Assembly: GCF_001552255.1 (NCBI RefSeq)
Contig: NZ_BCQV01000015.1
Coordinates: 1 to 47,660 of the forward strand
Origin: Alicyclobacillus shizuokensis NBRC 103103
GTDB taxonomy: Bacteria > Bacillota > Bacilli > Alicyclobacillales > Alicyclobacillaceae
Direction of reading: 5' to 3'
Length of the DNA: 47,660 bases
Shown piece by piece: positions 38,853 to 45,238 of this stretch (the stretch's first letter is position 1; each line of letters starts with the position of its first letter). The notes under the pieces are model-generated. The model saw nothing but the letters and a program-made list of their open reading frames with translations, was not told where the DNA came from and did not search any database. The position numbers and the translations under genes are program-made.

Positions 38853-39054
38853 ATTTCGGAGACGGGGAAACTCAGTAAGCTGGCGGGTTTGACCAGTGGC
38901 CTCCACGTCCTTGCTGCTTGGCCACCGGATGTACGCACGACACCGACCTGGGCGCGGCTGTGTTGGCTGTCCCAGGTTGGGTTATGGTTTGAAGGCTTCG
39001 AGTAGAATGAAGGGTCGCACTCGCTGGTTTATTCCGTGTCCCGACGAGTGTCAA

Positions 39055-39170
39055 GAGTTAAAGTTTAAGACTTACACTCTAAACTGTAGAGTTTAACGTT
39101 TGAACTGTAAAGTTTAAAGTTTAACCTAGTAGGATTCTGAGATTTAAAGTTTGAATTCTAACTTTCAAAG
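39055..39170. repeat. AT-rich iteron array, probable centromere (parC-like)
   Basis: A 115-bp stretch far richer in A+T than its surroundings holds copies of AGTTTAA or one-base variants at 39062-39068, 39079-39085 (minus strand), 39090-39096, 39098-39104 (variant), 39111-39117, 39118-39124 (directly abutting) and 39148-39154 (variant), plus a tttcaaag element near 39163-39170. The pair around 39080-39095 forms the inverted repeat taaact-gtag-agttta. Position directly upstream of a parM-type promoter suggests binding sites of the ParR-like protein. Confidence 0.75.
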
Positions 39171-39184
39171 CTTTTATTTGTACG

Positions 39185-39213
39185 TTGGCGTGTGGACGAG
39201 AATCTCCTATACT
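39185..39213 (+). promoter_or_regulatory. Promoter of the parM-parR operon
   Basis: TTGGCG (39185-39190), a 17-bp spacer and TATACT (39208-39213), just downstream of the iteron array, so a protein bound to the array could repress it. Confidence 0.7.
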
Positions 39214-39251
39214 GTGAAAGTAAGAACAGTGGGTTGGAGAGGGGAGCGCAC

Positions 39252-40460
39252 TTGGCCAAATCGGAAGCAGTGAGTACGACGATTGCATTGTCCGTGGACA
39301 ATGGCAGCAGCCACATCAAAGGCATCTACGACACACTCGAGAACGCCTTCATCTTCCCGAATGTGGTCTCTCAGCCCGTTGGGGAGCGGTTTCTCCTCAC
39401 CGAACAGGGGAACCCGCTGGACTTTCTCGACGTTCGCATCACGTCTCCCGCCATCACCAGTGAGCAGTACCGTCACGTCTACGTGGGCAACTTGGCCATC
39501 GGGGACGAAGGGGTCGTCCACGAGATTGTCGGGGACAAGGCGGCCCAGAAGAAGGCGCAGCGGCCGGAGACGATGGTCACGCTGCTGACGGGGGCGGCCT
39601 ACGCGGTCGCCCACAAGCACGAGGCGGACATTCGCGCCGGAGTGAAGCGCATCAAGGCGCACGTGTATCTCGGTACCGGTCTGCCGATCAGCGAGATCGC
39701 CAAGTTCCGGGCCGAGTTTGCCGCCAAGATCACCAGCGGGGTGCACTCCGTCACGTTCGTGACGACGCCGGTCTACAAGGGTGTGACCGTGGAATTGGAA
39801 TTCTCGCTCCCCGTCGACATCGGGATCGACGACGTCTCCGGCGTCTACGACATCGAAGCGACGTCAAACTCGCCGCTGTCGCACAAGGGGTTTGGCATCG
39901 CCGACGTGGGCGGCGTGGATATGGATATCGCTTTCTTCCGCCCCGGCCTGGAATTGGACCAGAGACACTCTGTGGGGACCAAAATCCACCTGAACGACGC
40001 GCTGGAAAGCATCCGCAACGAAGTGAACGCCGAAGGAGAAGAGCTCATCGCGAGCACAGCGGAACTGACCGACATGCTGGTGCATAAGGAATACGAGATC
40101 TACGCCGAAGGCAAAGTCGTGTTCGACATGACCAACCTGGTGAACCGGCACATGCGCATCCTGGCGGAAAAGGTGCTCAAGTCGGCGCGCAACGCGTGGA
40201 AGCACGTGCGCTACGCCAACGAGTTCTGGTTCATCGGTGGCGGGGCCATCGTGCTCCAGCCATGGATAGAAAAGTTGAACGCGGAACTGGGCCTACCGAT
40301 TCGCTTCGACGCGGCGGAATACAGTCAGTTCCGCAACGCGCGCGGCACCTTTCTTCTGCTCTCGCACGCCCTGGAAACCCTGCCGCAGGCCGCGGCCGCC
40401 GCAGAGCCGGAGGTAGAGCCAGTGGCCGCTGAGACCAAGGACGGGAAGGATGCGGATTGA
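39252..40460 (+). CDS. ParM/StbA/Alp-family actin-like ATPase
   Basis: 402 aa from TTG 39252, which has GAGAGGGGAG 5 bases upstream. Actin-fold motifs: phosphate-1 SVDNGSSHIKG (about 14-24), phosphate-2 ADVGGVDMD (about 217-225) and adenosine motif WFIGGGAIVL (about 326-335). The late FRNARGTFLL matches the NARG motif of the ParM/Alp family. The last 30 residues are acidic and Ala/Glu-rich. Such proteins form filaments that push plasmid copies apart. The stop overlaps the next start. Which Alp subgroup it belongs to cannot be told from sequence alone. Confidence 0.88.
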   Translation: MAKSEAVSTTIALSVDNGSSHIKGIYDTLENAFIFPNVVSQPVGERFLLTEQGNPLDFLDVRITSPAITSEQYRHVYVGNLAIGDEGVVHEIVGDKAAQKKAQRPETMVTLLTGAAYAVAHKHEADIRAGVKRIKAHVYLGTGLPISEIAKFRAEFAAKITSGVHSVTFVTTPVYKGVTVELEFSLPVDIGIDDVSGVYDIEATSNSPLSHKGFGIADVGGVDMDIAFFRPGLELDQRHSVGTKIHLNDALESIRNEVNAEGEELIASTAELTDMLVHKEYEIYAEGKVVFDMTNLVNRHMRILAEKVLKSARNAWKHVRYANEFWFIGGGAIVLQPWIEKLNAELGLPIRFDAAEYSQFRNARGTFLLLSHALETLPQAAAAAEPEVEPVAAETKDGKDAD

Positions 40461-41044
40461 AAAAGCGCCGCTCCACCGTCTACGTGCGTCCTGGCAAGGA
40501 CATCACGCTCTATGTCCCGGCCGAAACGCCACCCGAGGTCATTGACTACCTGAACCGGCTCAAGGATGAGGGCAACTTCAGCCAGGGTGTCGTCGACATC
40601 ATCACGGAATACGTGACCACTCACCTGGGGCGCCAGCAGCTGAACGCCGCGGCGCCCAGCCCGCAGGCGCCGTCGGCCCAGGCTCATTCGTACCCGGCGA
40701 CCGCCGCTCCGGCGGTGAACGCAAACGCCGCGGCCACGGCTGACAACGACGAGACGGCCACCAACGACGTCGGCGAATCCGAGTCCGGCGCGCCGCATTC
40801 TGCCACAGCCGAAACAGCCAGGACTGCCGCATCTGCGGATGAGGATGGCCGGGGTGAGCCGGCCGCCTCCGCCGCCCGGCTGGACGCGCCTGGATCTGCT
40901 GCGGAGTCTGCGCCCCCCACTTCAGCTTCAGCTGGGCCGGCGACGGAAGCCCCGGCATCACCGGCCCCGGAACGAAAAAAGCTGAGCCTGGCGCAGATTT
41001 TCCGCCAGGCCCAGCGCAACGCCGGCCGATTGACCGACGGGTAG
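40457..41044 (+). CDS. ParR-like centromere-binding adaptor
   Basis: 195 aa; the TTG start overlaps the parM-like stop. The N-terminal 60 residues (DITLYVPAETPPEVIDYLNRLK ... FSQGVVDIITEYVTTHL) look like a ribbon-helix-helix unit: a strand followed by two helices. Residues about 65-165 are a low-complexity Ala/Glu/Pro linker. The last 25 residues form a basic amphipathic stretch (RKKLSLAQIFRQAQRNAGRL). ParR proteins bind parC with an RHH domain and the filament end with a C-terminal helix; the same division is inferred here. Confidence 0.75.
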   Translation: MKKRRSTVYVRPGKDITLYVPAETPPEVIDYLNRLKDEGNFSQGVVDIITEYVTTHLGRQQLNAAAPSPQAPSAQAHSYPATAAPAVNANAAATADNDETATNDVGESESGAPHSATAETARTAASADEDGRGEPAASAARLDAPGSAAESAPPTSASAGPATEAPASPAPERKKLSLAQIFRQAQRNAGRLTDG

Positions 41045-41087
41045 AGTCGCATTGGCTTCGCGTTGCGGCCGTAGCTCTGCCCGCGGC

Positions 41088-41945
41088 TCAATGTCGTTCG
41101 GCCAGGTAATGGAGTTCCTCCGCAATCGCCTGTTTCTCGTCCGCGGACAGGATGCGGCTGGCCATCGGGAACAGGTGGCTGTCCTCCTTGCCCAGGTGAT
41201 TGAGCAGCGCCAGGGACAGCTCCTCGACCTTGCTCTCCAGCAGGGACTGCAGGTGGGCATCGGGCTCTTGCTGCAACGCGTTCAGCAGATTCTCCGCTTC
41301 CCCGTGCAGACGGCGAATGTGCGCGTGTTCTTCCATCAGCCCCGCCACCGGCCCCACGTCGGCCCCTCCTACATGGCTGGCCACGCGCGGGAACACGACC
41401 TCCTCCTCGGCGGGGAAGTGGCGGCAGAGTTCCCCCGCGACGGCCTGCAGGGCGCGGCGAATGTCTGCCACTGACGGTTTTTCGCCCAGTCCAAGCAGGA
41501 CTTTGCATAGGCTGATGTGGTCCTCCACCAGAGACCGCAGCTCCGGGGCAATCTGCTGGATCCATTCCGGATGCTGATAGGCGTTGTCTTGCTCCAATTC
41601 ACGGTCAAATACCCGTCCACGGTCAGCTACCCGCGCGCTGGTGTCGGCGTCTGCGCCGGCTTCGGGGGAGAGCACCAGCAAGACGACGCTGGTCGTCAAC
41701 GCCTCGACGGCGTGTTCCACGCCGGCGCCCACCGTGAGCAGGCACGGGGCTACCAAGGTCCGTTCTTCCTCTTCCATCGTGAAACGGATTTCGCCGGACA
41801 CGACAATGACCGTCAACGCGAAGGGTGTCCGGTGTTGAATCAGTTCTTCTCCCGGCCGCAACGACAGTTGGACAAACTTCGCCTGTCCGTGCTGCAGCAG
41901 GCTCTCTACCTGCTTGTCCCGGAAGGCAAGGGATACCCTTTGCAT
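41088..41945 (-). CDS. Cupin-hemerythrin (HHE) two-domain protein
   Basis: 285 aa from ATG 41945 with AGGAGG 8 bases upstream. Residues about 1-100 form a cupin-like barrel (SLRPGEELIQHRTPFALTVIVVSGEIRF). Residues about 125-285 are a hemerythrin-like helical bundle with candidate di-iron ligands VEDHISL, LCRHFPAEEEVVFP, MEEHAHIRRLH and LLNHLGKEDSHLFPMA. Possible roles are O2/NO sensing or iron-centre protection. Last gene of a doxX-usp-usp-hemerythrin series. The combination of both domains is noteworthy. Confidence 0.8.
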   Translation of the reverse strand: MQRVSLAFRDKQVESLLQHGQAKFVQLSLRPGEELIQHRTPFALTVIVVSGEIRFTMEEEERTLVAPCLLTVGAGVEHAVEALTTSVVLLVLSPEAGADADTSARVADRGRVFDRELEQDNAYQHPEWIQQIAPELRSLVEDHISLCKVLLGLGEKPSVADIRRALQAVAGELCRHFPAEEEVVFPRVASHVGGADVGPVAGLMEEHAHIRRLHGEAENLLNALQQEPDAHLQSLLESKVEELSLALLNHLGKEDSHLFPMASRILSADEKQAIAEELHYLAERH

Positions 41946-42019
41946 CTGGCGAACCTCCTCGTGCTGTCGATCGTCTCCTTTGGTGTCCGCGTCCCATCCA
42001 GGCGAGGGCTTGACCCCTC

Positions 42020-42439
42020 TCAGCGAACCACCAGCACCGGCCGCGCGGCGCGGTTCAACACGCCGTGGCTGACGCTGCCCAGAATCACGCGGTCGATGGC
42101 GGATCGTCCATGGGAACCCATGACGATGAGGTCCGCGTGTTCCTGCTCCGCCAGGCTGCAGATGACCTGGACCGGATGCCCGGTGAGCGTGCGGAACGTG
42201 GCCCGCTCCTCCAGCCCGTCCAGGACTTTGCGCGTGCGCTCCCAAAGCTTCTGCGCCTCCTGGTCCAGGATTTCAAACACGCTGGGCGGCACCGGCCCCC
42301 CGCCCGCGAAGGCGGCCGGATGGACGGCGTAGACGACGATCAACCGCGCCTCCGGGTAATGCTTCAGCAGGTCTGCGGCCGACGCGGCCGCTTTCTCTGA
42401 CGGCTTCGATCCGTCCACTGCAAGAATTACCGTGTTCAT
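42020..42439 (-). CDS. Universal stress protein (UspA family)
   Basis: 139 aa from ATG 42439; GGGAGGA lies 7 bases upstream. Rossmann-like alpha/beta fold: strand NTVILAVDGSKPSEKA, and the ATP-binding motif GSHGRSAIDRVILGSVS (G-2x-G-9x-G-S) near residues 108-124. It should bind ATP. It lies 86 bp downstream of a second usp gene, and the hemerythrin gene follows after 74 bp. Confidence 0.92.
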   Translation of the reverse strand: MNTVILAVDGSKPSEKAAASAADLLKHYPEARLIVVYAVHPAAFAGGGPVPPSVFEILDQEAQKLWERTRKVLDGLEERATFRTLTGHPVQVICSLAEQEHADLIVMGSHGRSAIDRVILGSVSHGVLNRAARPVLVVR

Positions 42440-42525
42440 CGTGGATTCCTCCCGTATGCTGCAGTCTGTCTTTGCAACGCCGGCGCCCCACAGGCTCCGG
42501 ACTGGGCCCGCGCATGCCCTGCACC

Positions 42526-42951
42526 CTAGCGGACCAAGAGCACGTCGACGTCCAGGTGCTGGAGCACCGCCCGCGCCACTCTCCCGACGGGCACCCGTTC
42601 CGCCAGCGCCCGACCGTGCCGACCGAGGATGACCAGATCCACCGCTTCCTCGCGCGCTGCCTTCACAATGACTTGGCTCGGTACCCCCATTTCGTGACGA
42701 AACCGAACCCGTCCCGGCCAATGGGAGAAGTGTTGATGCACCAGCCTTTGCAGCGCTTCGACGATTTCTCGCTCCGGCTCCGACAGGTGCAGCGTGCTGC
42801 CCAGGTTGGAGCGCTGGTAAAACGACGCGTGTCCCTGGCTCACATGCAGGATGATGAGTTCCGTATCTGGTGACGTCCGCAACATGTTCTCCACGGTGCG
42901 AACAGCCTGGGCACTCAAATCTCTGCCGGAAACGGCCCACATGACCCGCAT
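42526..42951 (-). CDS. Universal stress protein-like, divergent ATP site
   Basis: 141 aa; ATG with AGAGGTG upstream. The fold matches UspA (MRVMWAVSGRDLSAQAV ... LVILGRHGRALAERVPVGRVARAVLQHLDVDVLLVR). The nucleotide motif reads GRHGRALAERVPVGR, so Arg follows the last Gly where ATP-binding members have Ser or Thr. It may not bind ATP, or may bind it differently. Only moderately similar to the neighbouring usp, so not a recent duplication. Confidence 0.87.
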   Translation of the reverse strand: MRVMWAVSGRDLSAQAVRTVENMLRTSPDTELIILHVSQGHASFYQRSNLGSTLHLSEPEREIVEALQRLVHQHFSHWPGRVRFRHEMGVPSQVIVKAAREEAVDLVILGRHGRALAERVPVGRVARAVLQHLDVDVLLVR

Positions 42952-42986
42952 ATTTTCACCTCTCCGCTGACCCGCTTGGCGCGATG

Positions 42987-43008
42987 GGGCGGCCGAATCG
43001 GGCCGCCC
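42987..43008. other. GC hairpin between doxX and usp
   Basis: gggcggcc-gaatcg-ggccgccc, an 8-bp perfect stem in the doxX-usp gap. No T-run on the minus strand, so it may stabilise or process the transcript, or terminate weakly. Confidence 0.45.
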
Positions 43009-43032
43009 TTGTCCTCCTAAAACCCCCGTACC

Positions 43033-43590
43033 TCAGGCTGTCTTGCCCTTCTGCCGCGGTTTCGCGCCCCAACGGCCGCTGCCATGACGGGTCCATTGGG
43101 CTGCTACTCGCCGCAGGTACGGGATCAGCCAGTGGTCCAGCCCCACCGCCGCCGCGTTAAACCCGGCCACCAGGAGCAGCACCTGCCAGACCAGCATGTT
43201 GGGGTTGGTGCTGGTGGTGCCTGCCAGCAGGTAGGCCAGGTTCATCACCGCGCCGAAGAAGGCCGCGGTGGTGGTCAAGCAGCCGAGGACGAGACCAATG
43301 CCCACCAAGAGTTCGCCGTAGCTGACCAGATAGCTGAAAGCGGTCGCGTGCGGGAGCGCGAAACCGCGCAGGAACGAGGCGTACCAGCCCTGCACCGCTG
43401 GATGCTCACCCTGGCTGAGTTTGACCGCGTTGCCCAGGAAACCGGAGATGGCTGTTCCCGCTTTCGCCCCTGTCCATGCGGGCGATCCGATTTTCTCCAT
43501 GGCCGCGCGTATCCACTCGACACCAATCCACACCCGCAACACCGTCAGCAGCCAACGAGCGTACACATGATTGCGAAGCCAAGTGACCAT
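43033..43590 (-). CDS. DoxX family membrane protein
   Basis: 185 aa from ATG 43590, with GAGGAGG 9 bases upstream. Four membrane helices; the pattern WLLTVLRVWIGVEWIRAAMEKIGSPAW, SYLVSYGELLVGIGLVLG and MNLAYLLAG is typical of DoxX/DoxD-like proteins, some of which serve thiosulfate:quinone oxidoreductase or redox homeostasis. The exact substrate is unknown. First gene of the minus-strand stress series. Confidence 0.85.
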   Translation of the reverse strand: MVTWLRNHVYARWLLTVLRVWIGVEWIRAAMEKIGSPAWTGAKAGTAISGFLGNAVKLSQGEHPAVQGWYASFLRGFALPHATAFSYLVSYGELLVGIGLVLGCLTTTAAFFGAVMNLAYLLAGTTSTNPNMLVWQVLLLVAGFNAAAVGLDHWLIPYLRRVAAQWTRHGSGRWGAKPRQKGKTA

Positions 43591-43944
43591 CACTGTTCGC
43601 CTCCTCGGGGAAGGTTGTTGATGCGGGGCCTCTTGCGCACCCTCATCATGCCGCAGACGGGGCCGGCGGCACAGACTCGAGCAGACCAAATGCGAGCGCC
43701 CGACAAGACTAGTCCAGCAGGGGCTCCGGCCCGGTTCGGACGTGCCTTGGGGCGTGTCCGGGCCTTGGCGTACAGTATAGGCAACGTCTCCAGGACGCCT
43801 GGTCAGCTGTTCTATTATAGGCTTGCGCTGTTATAATCTAAGGAAGACTCCATAGCCTCAGCCGCCGCAGAGAGGGATGGCTGCCGGCCTTGCTCCGGCG
43901 GCTCCGCGCGGCCCGGCAAGGGTGCAGAGAGCGGGAGGTTAACC
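43591..43944. promoter_or_regulatory. Divergent promoter region between doxX and hesB-like gene
   Basis: 350 bp without a gene. On the plus strand an extended -10, TGT-TATAAT, sits at 43829-43837. On the minus strand TATAAT sits at 43819-43814 with a weak -35 (TTAGAT). The two start signals face away within 25 bp, so the genes may be co-regulated. Confidence 0.6.
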
Positions 43945-44244
43945 ATGATGAAACTGATGGTCACACCGGAAGCGGCGCAGTGGTTCCGGCGCGAGTTCGG
44001 TCTGCAGGACGGGGATGCGGTGCGCATATTTGTGCGGTACGGGGGCGGATCGGTCGTGGACCCGGGCTTTGCCCTGGGCGTGTGCGTGGAAACGCCGAAA
44101 TCGGTCGCCGCGATGGTGGAGCAGGAGGGCACACGCTACTTTGTGCGCAGCGGGGACGCCGCCTTTCTGGAAGGGCGCGAGGTGCGCGTGGTGTACAACG
44201 AACAGGACGACGAGGTTGAGTTCATCGTTAACCCGGTGTCCTGA
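43945..44244 (+). CDS. HesB-like domain protein without iron-sulfur cysteines
   Basis: 99 aa, ATG with GGGAGGTTAACC. The fold (MVTPEAAQWFRREFGLQDGDAVRIFVRYGGG ... VVYNEQDDEVEFIVNPVS) matches the YneR/HesB-like group in Bacilli. A-type iron-sulfur carriers need three Cys; only one (GVCVE) is present, at a different place. It therefore probably does not carry a cluster in the canonical way. Function unknown. Confidence 0.8.
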   Translation: MMKLMVTPEAAQWFRREFGLQDGDAVRIFVRYGGGSVVDPGFALGVCVETPKSVAAMVEQEGTRYFVRSGDAAFLEGREVRVVYNEQDDEVEFIVNPVS

Positions 44245-44251
44245 CATGGAA

Positions 44252-44277
44252 TGAGGGCGGTCGAATCGCCGCCCTCA
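44252..44277. terminator. Bidirectional hairpin between convergent genes
   Basis: tgagggcgg/ccgccctca, a 9-bp perfect stem with an 8-base loop, overlaps the response-regulator stop codon. T-runs are poor on both sides (cttgt on plus), so termination strength is uncertain. Confidence 0.55.
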
Positions 44278-44985
44278 CTTGTCCGCCTGGTCCAGCACAT
44301 ACCCTTCGCGCACCGCGTAGGCGGCCGCCTGCACGCGGTTGGCCAGATGCAGCTTCTCCAGGATGCTGCGAATGTGATTGCGAACCGTGTTTTCACTGAT
44401 GTACAGCGCTTGTGCGATGTCCCGGTTGCTGGCGCCGGTGCTCAGATGCCGCAGCACGTCCATCTCCCGCTCGGTCAACCGGTCCACGCCGTTGGGTCCG
44501 CCTGCGGCGCGCTCGTTGCTGCGGGCATCGGCCGTCGTGCTCGGCGTGGACATCTCGGCGATGATGCGCATCGCCAGGTTGGCGGGCACCACCGGCTCCC
44601 CACGGCTGACGCGCTGGAGCGCATCCATCAGCGTGGCCGGACTGGCGGTCTTCAGGACGTATCCGTCGGCGCCCGCCTTGATGGCGTCGAACAGCATCGA
44701 CTCGGCCTCGCTGACGGTCAAGATGAGGATGCGGACGCCCGGCCACAGGGCTTTGATCTTTCGCGTCGCCTCCAGCCCGTCGCACACCGGCATGTTGATG
44801 TCCATCAGCACCACGTCGGGGGCGTCCTCCTGCACCCGTTCGATGGCCTGCTGTCCGTTCTCCGCTTCCACGACCGCCGCCACGCCCTCCATGTGGCTGA
44901 CGATTGACTGCACGCCTTTGCGAAACAGGGCGTGGTCGTCCACCAGCAGCACCCGCAATCCGGGGCTTTTCTCTTGGTCCGCCAC
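44275..44985 (-). CDS. NarL/LuxR-family response regulator
   Basis: About 236 aa. Receiver domain (LRVLLVDDHALFRKG; phospho-acceptor Asp in VVLMDINMP; Lys in YVLKTAS), a polar linker, then a LuxR-type HTH (LTEREMDVLRHLSTGASNRDIAQALYISENTVRNHIRSILEKLHL). Start GTG 44985, with GGGAGGAG 9 bases upstream; ATG 44994 overlaps that RBS and ATG 45057 has GAGG nearby, so the start is not certain. It is divergent from a histidine kinase of a type that does not usually pair with NarL regulators. Confidence 0.9.
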   Translation of the reverse strand: MADQEKSPGLRVLLVDDHALFRKGVQSIVSHMEGVAAVVEAENGQQAIERVQEDAPDVVLMDINMPVCDGLEATRKIKALWPGVRILILTVSEAESMLFDAIKAGADGYVLKTASPATLMDALQRVSRGEPVVPANLAMRIIAEMSTPSTTADARSNERAAGGPNGVDRLTEREMDVLRHLSTGASNRDIAQALYISENTVRNHIRSILEKLHLANRVQAAAYAVREGYVLDQADK

Positions 44986-45120
44986 TTTGTTCATCTCCTC
45001 CCGGCCTGCCGCCGCCCGGGTGACACCGGGGCGGAGCGCCGCCGCTTCTTGCACCATCGTACCTCACGCAGAACCTGCCGCGCAGGCAGGAAACAGCCAT
45101 TTTTCATGGTAACGTGCAAC

Positions 45121-45136
45121 TAGTCCGACCGGACTA
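45121..45136. promoter_or_regulatory. Perfect inverted repeat, possible operator
   Basis: tagtccg-ac-cggacta (7-bp arms) lies in the divergent gap between the response regulator and the PAS kinase, 40 bp before a TATAAT (45176-45181). It would suit a dimeric regulator such as the NarL-type protein next door; this is inference. Confidence 0.55.
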
Positions 45137-45175
45137 TGGCGGCGGATTTTCACAGATTTTCCGTCTCCCATACGG

Positions 45176-45181
45176 TATAAT
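45176..45181 (+). promoter_or_regulatory. -10 box for the PAS kinase gene
   Basis: A perfect TATAAT 58 bases before the kinase start; no convincing -35 at 17 bp. Confidence 0.5.
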
Positions 45182-45238
45182 CAAGCCGGACGGAGGCAGA
45201 GGGCCTGCCGCACCGGCTGACAGGGGGGCGAGGGAGAC

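Noticed and set aside
39055-39170. CRISPR array
   Set aside because: Repeats are only 7 bp with irregular short spacing and no unique spacers of constant length.
38853-41044. Whole window as a plasmid because of the ParM-like gene
   Set aside because: The surrounding genes are the universally chromosomal oriC, ribosomal and wal genes; only this cassette looks plasmid-like.
42440-42940. N-terminal extension of the first usp gene
   Set aside because: The open frame lies over the second usp gene and is Gly/Arg/Pro-rich; the ATG at 42439 has a clear RBS.
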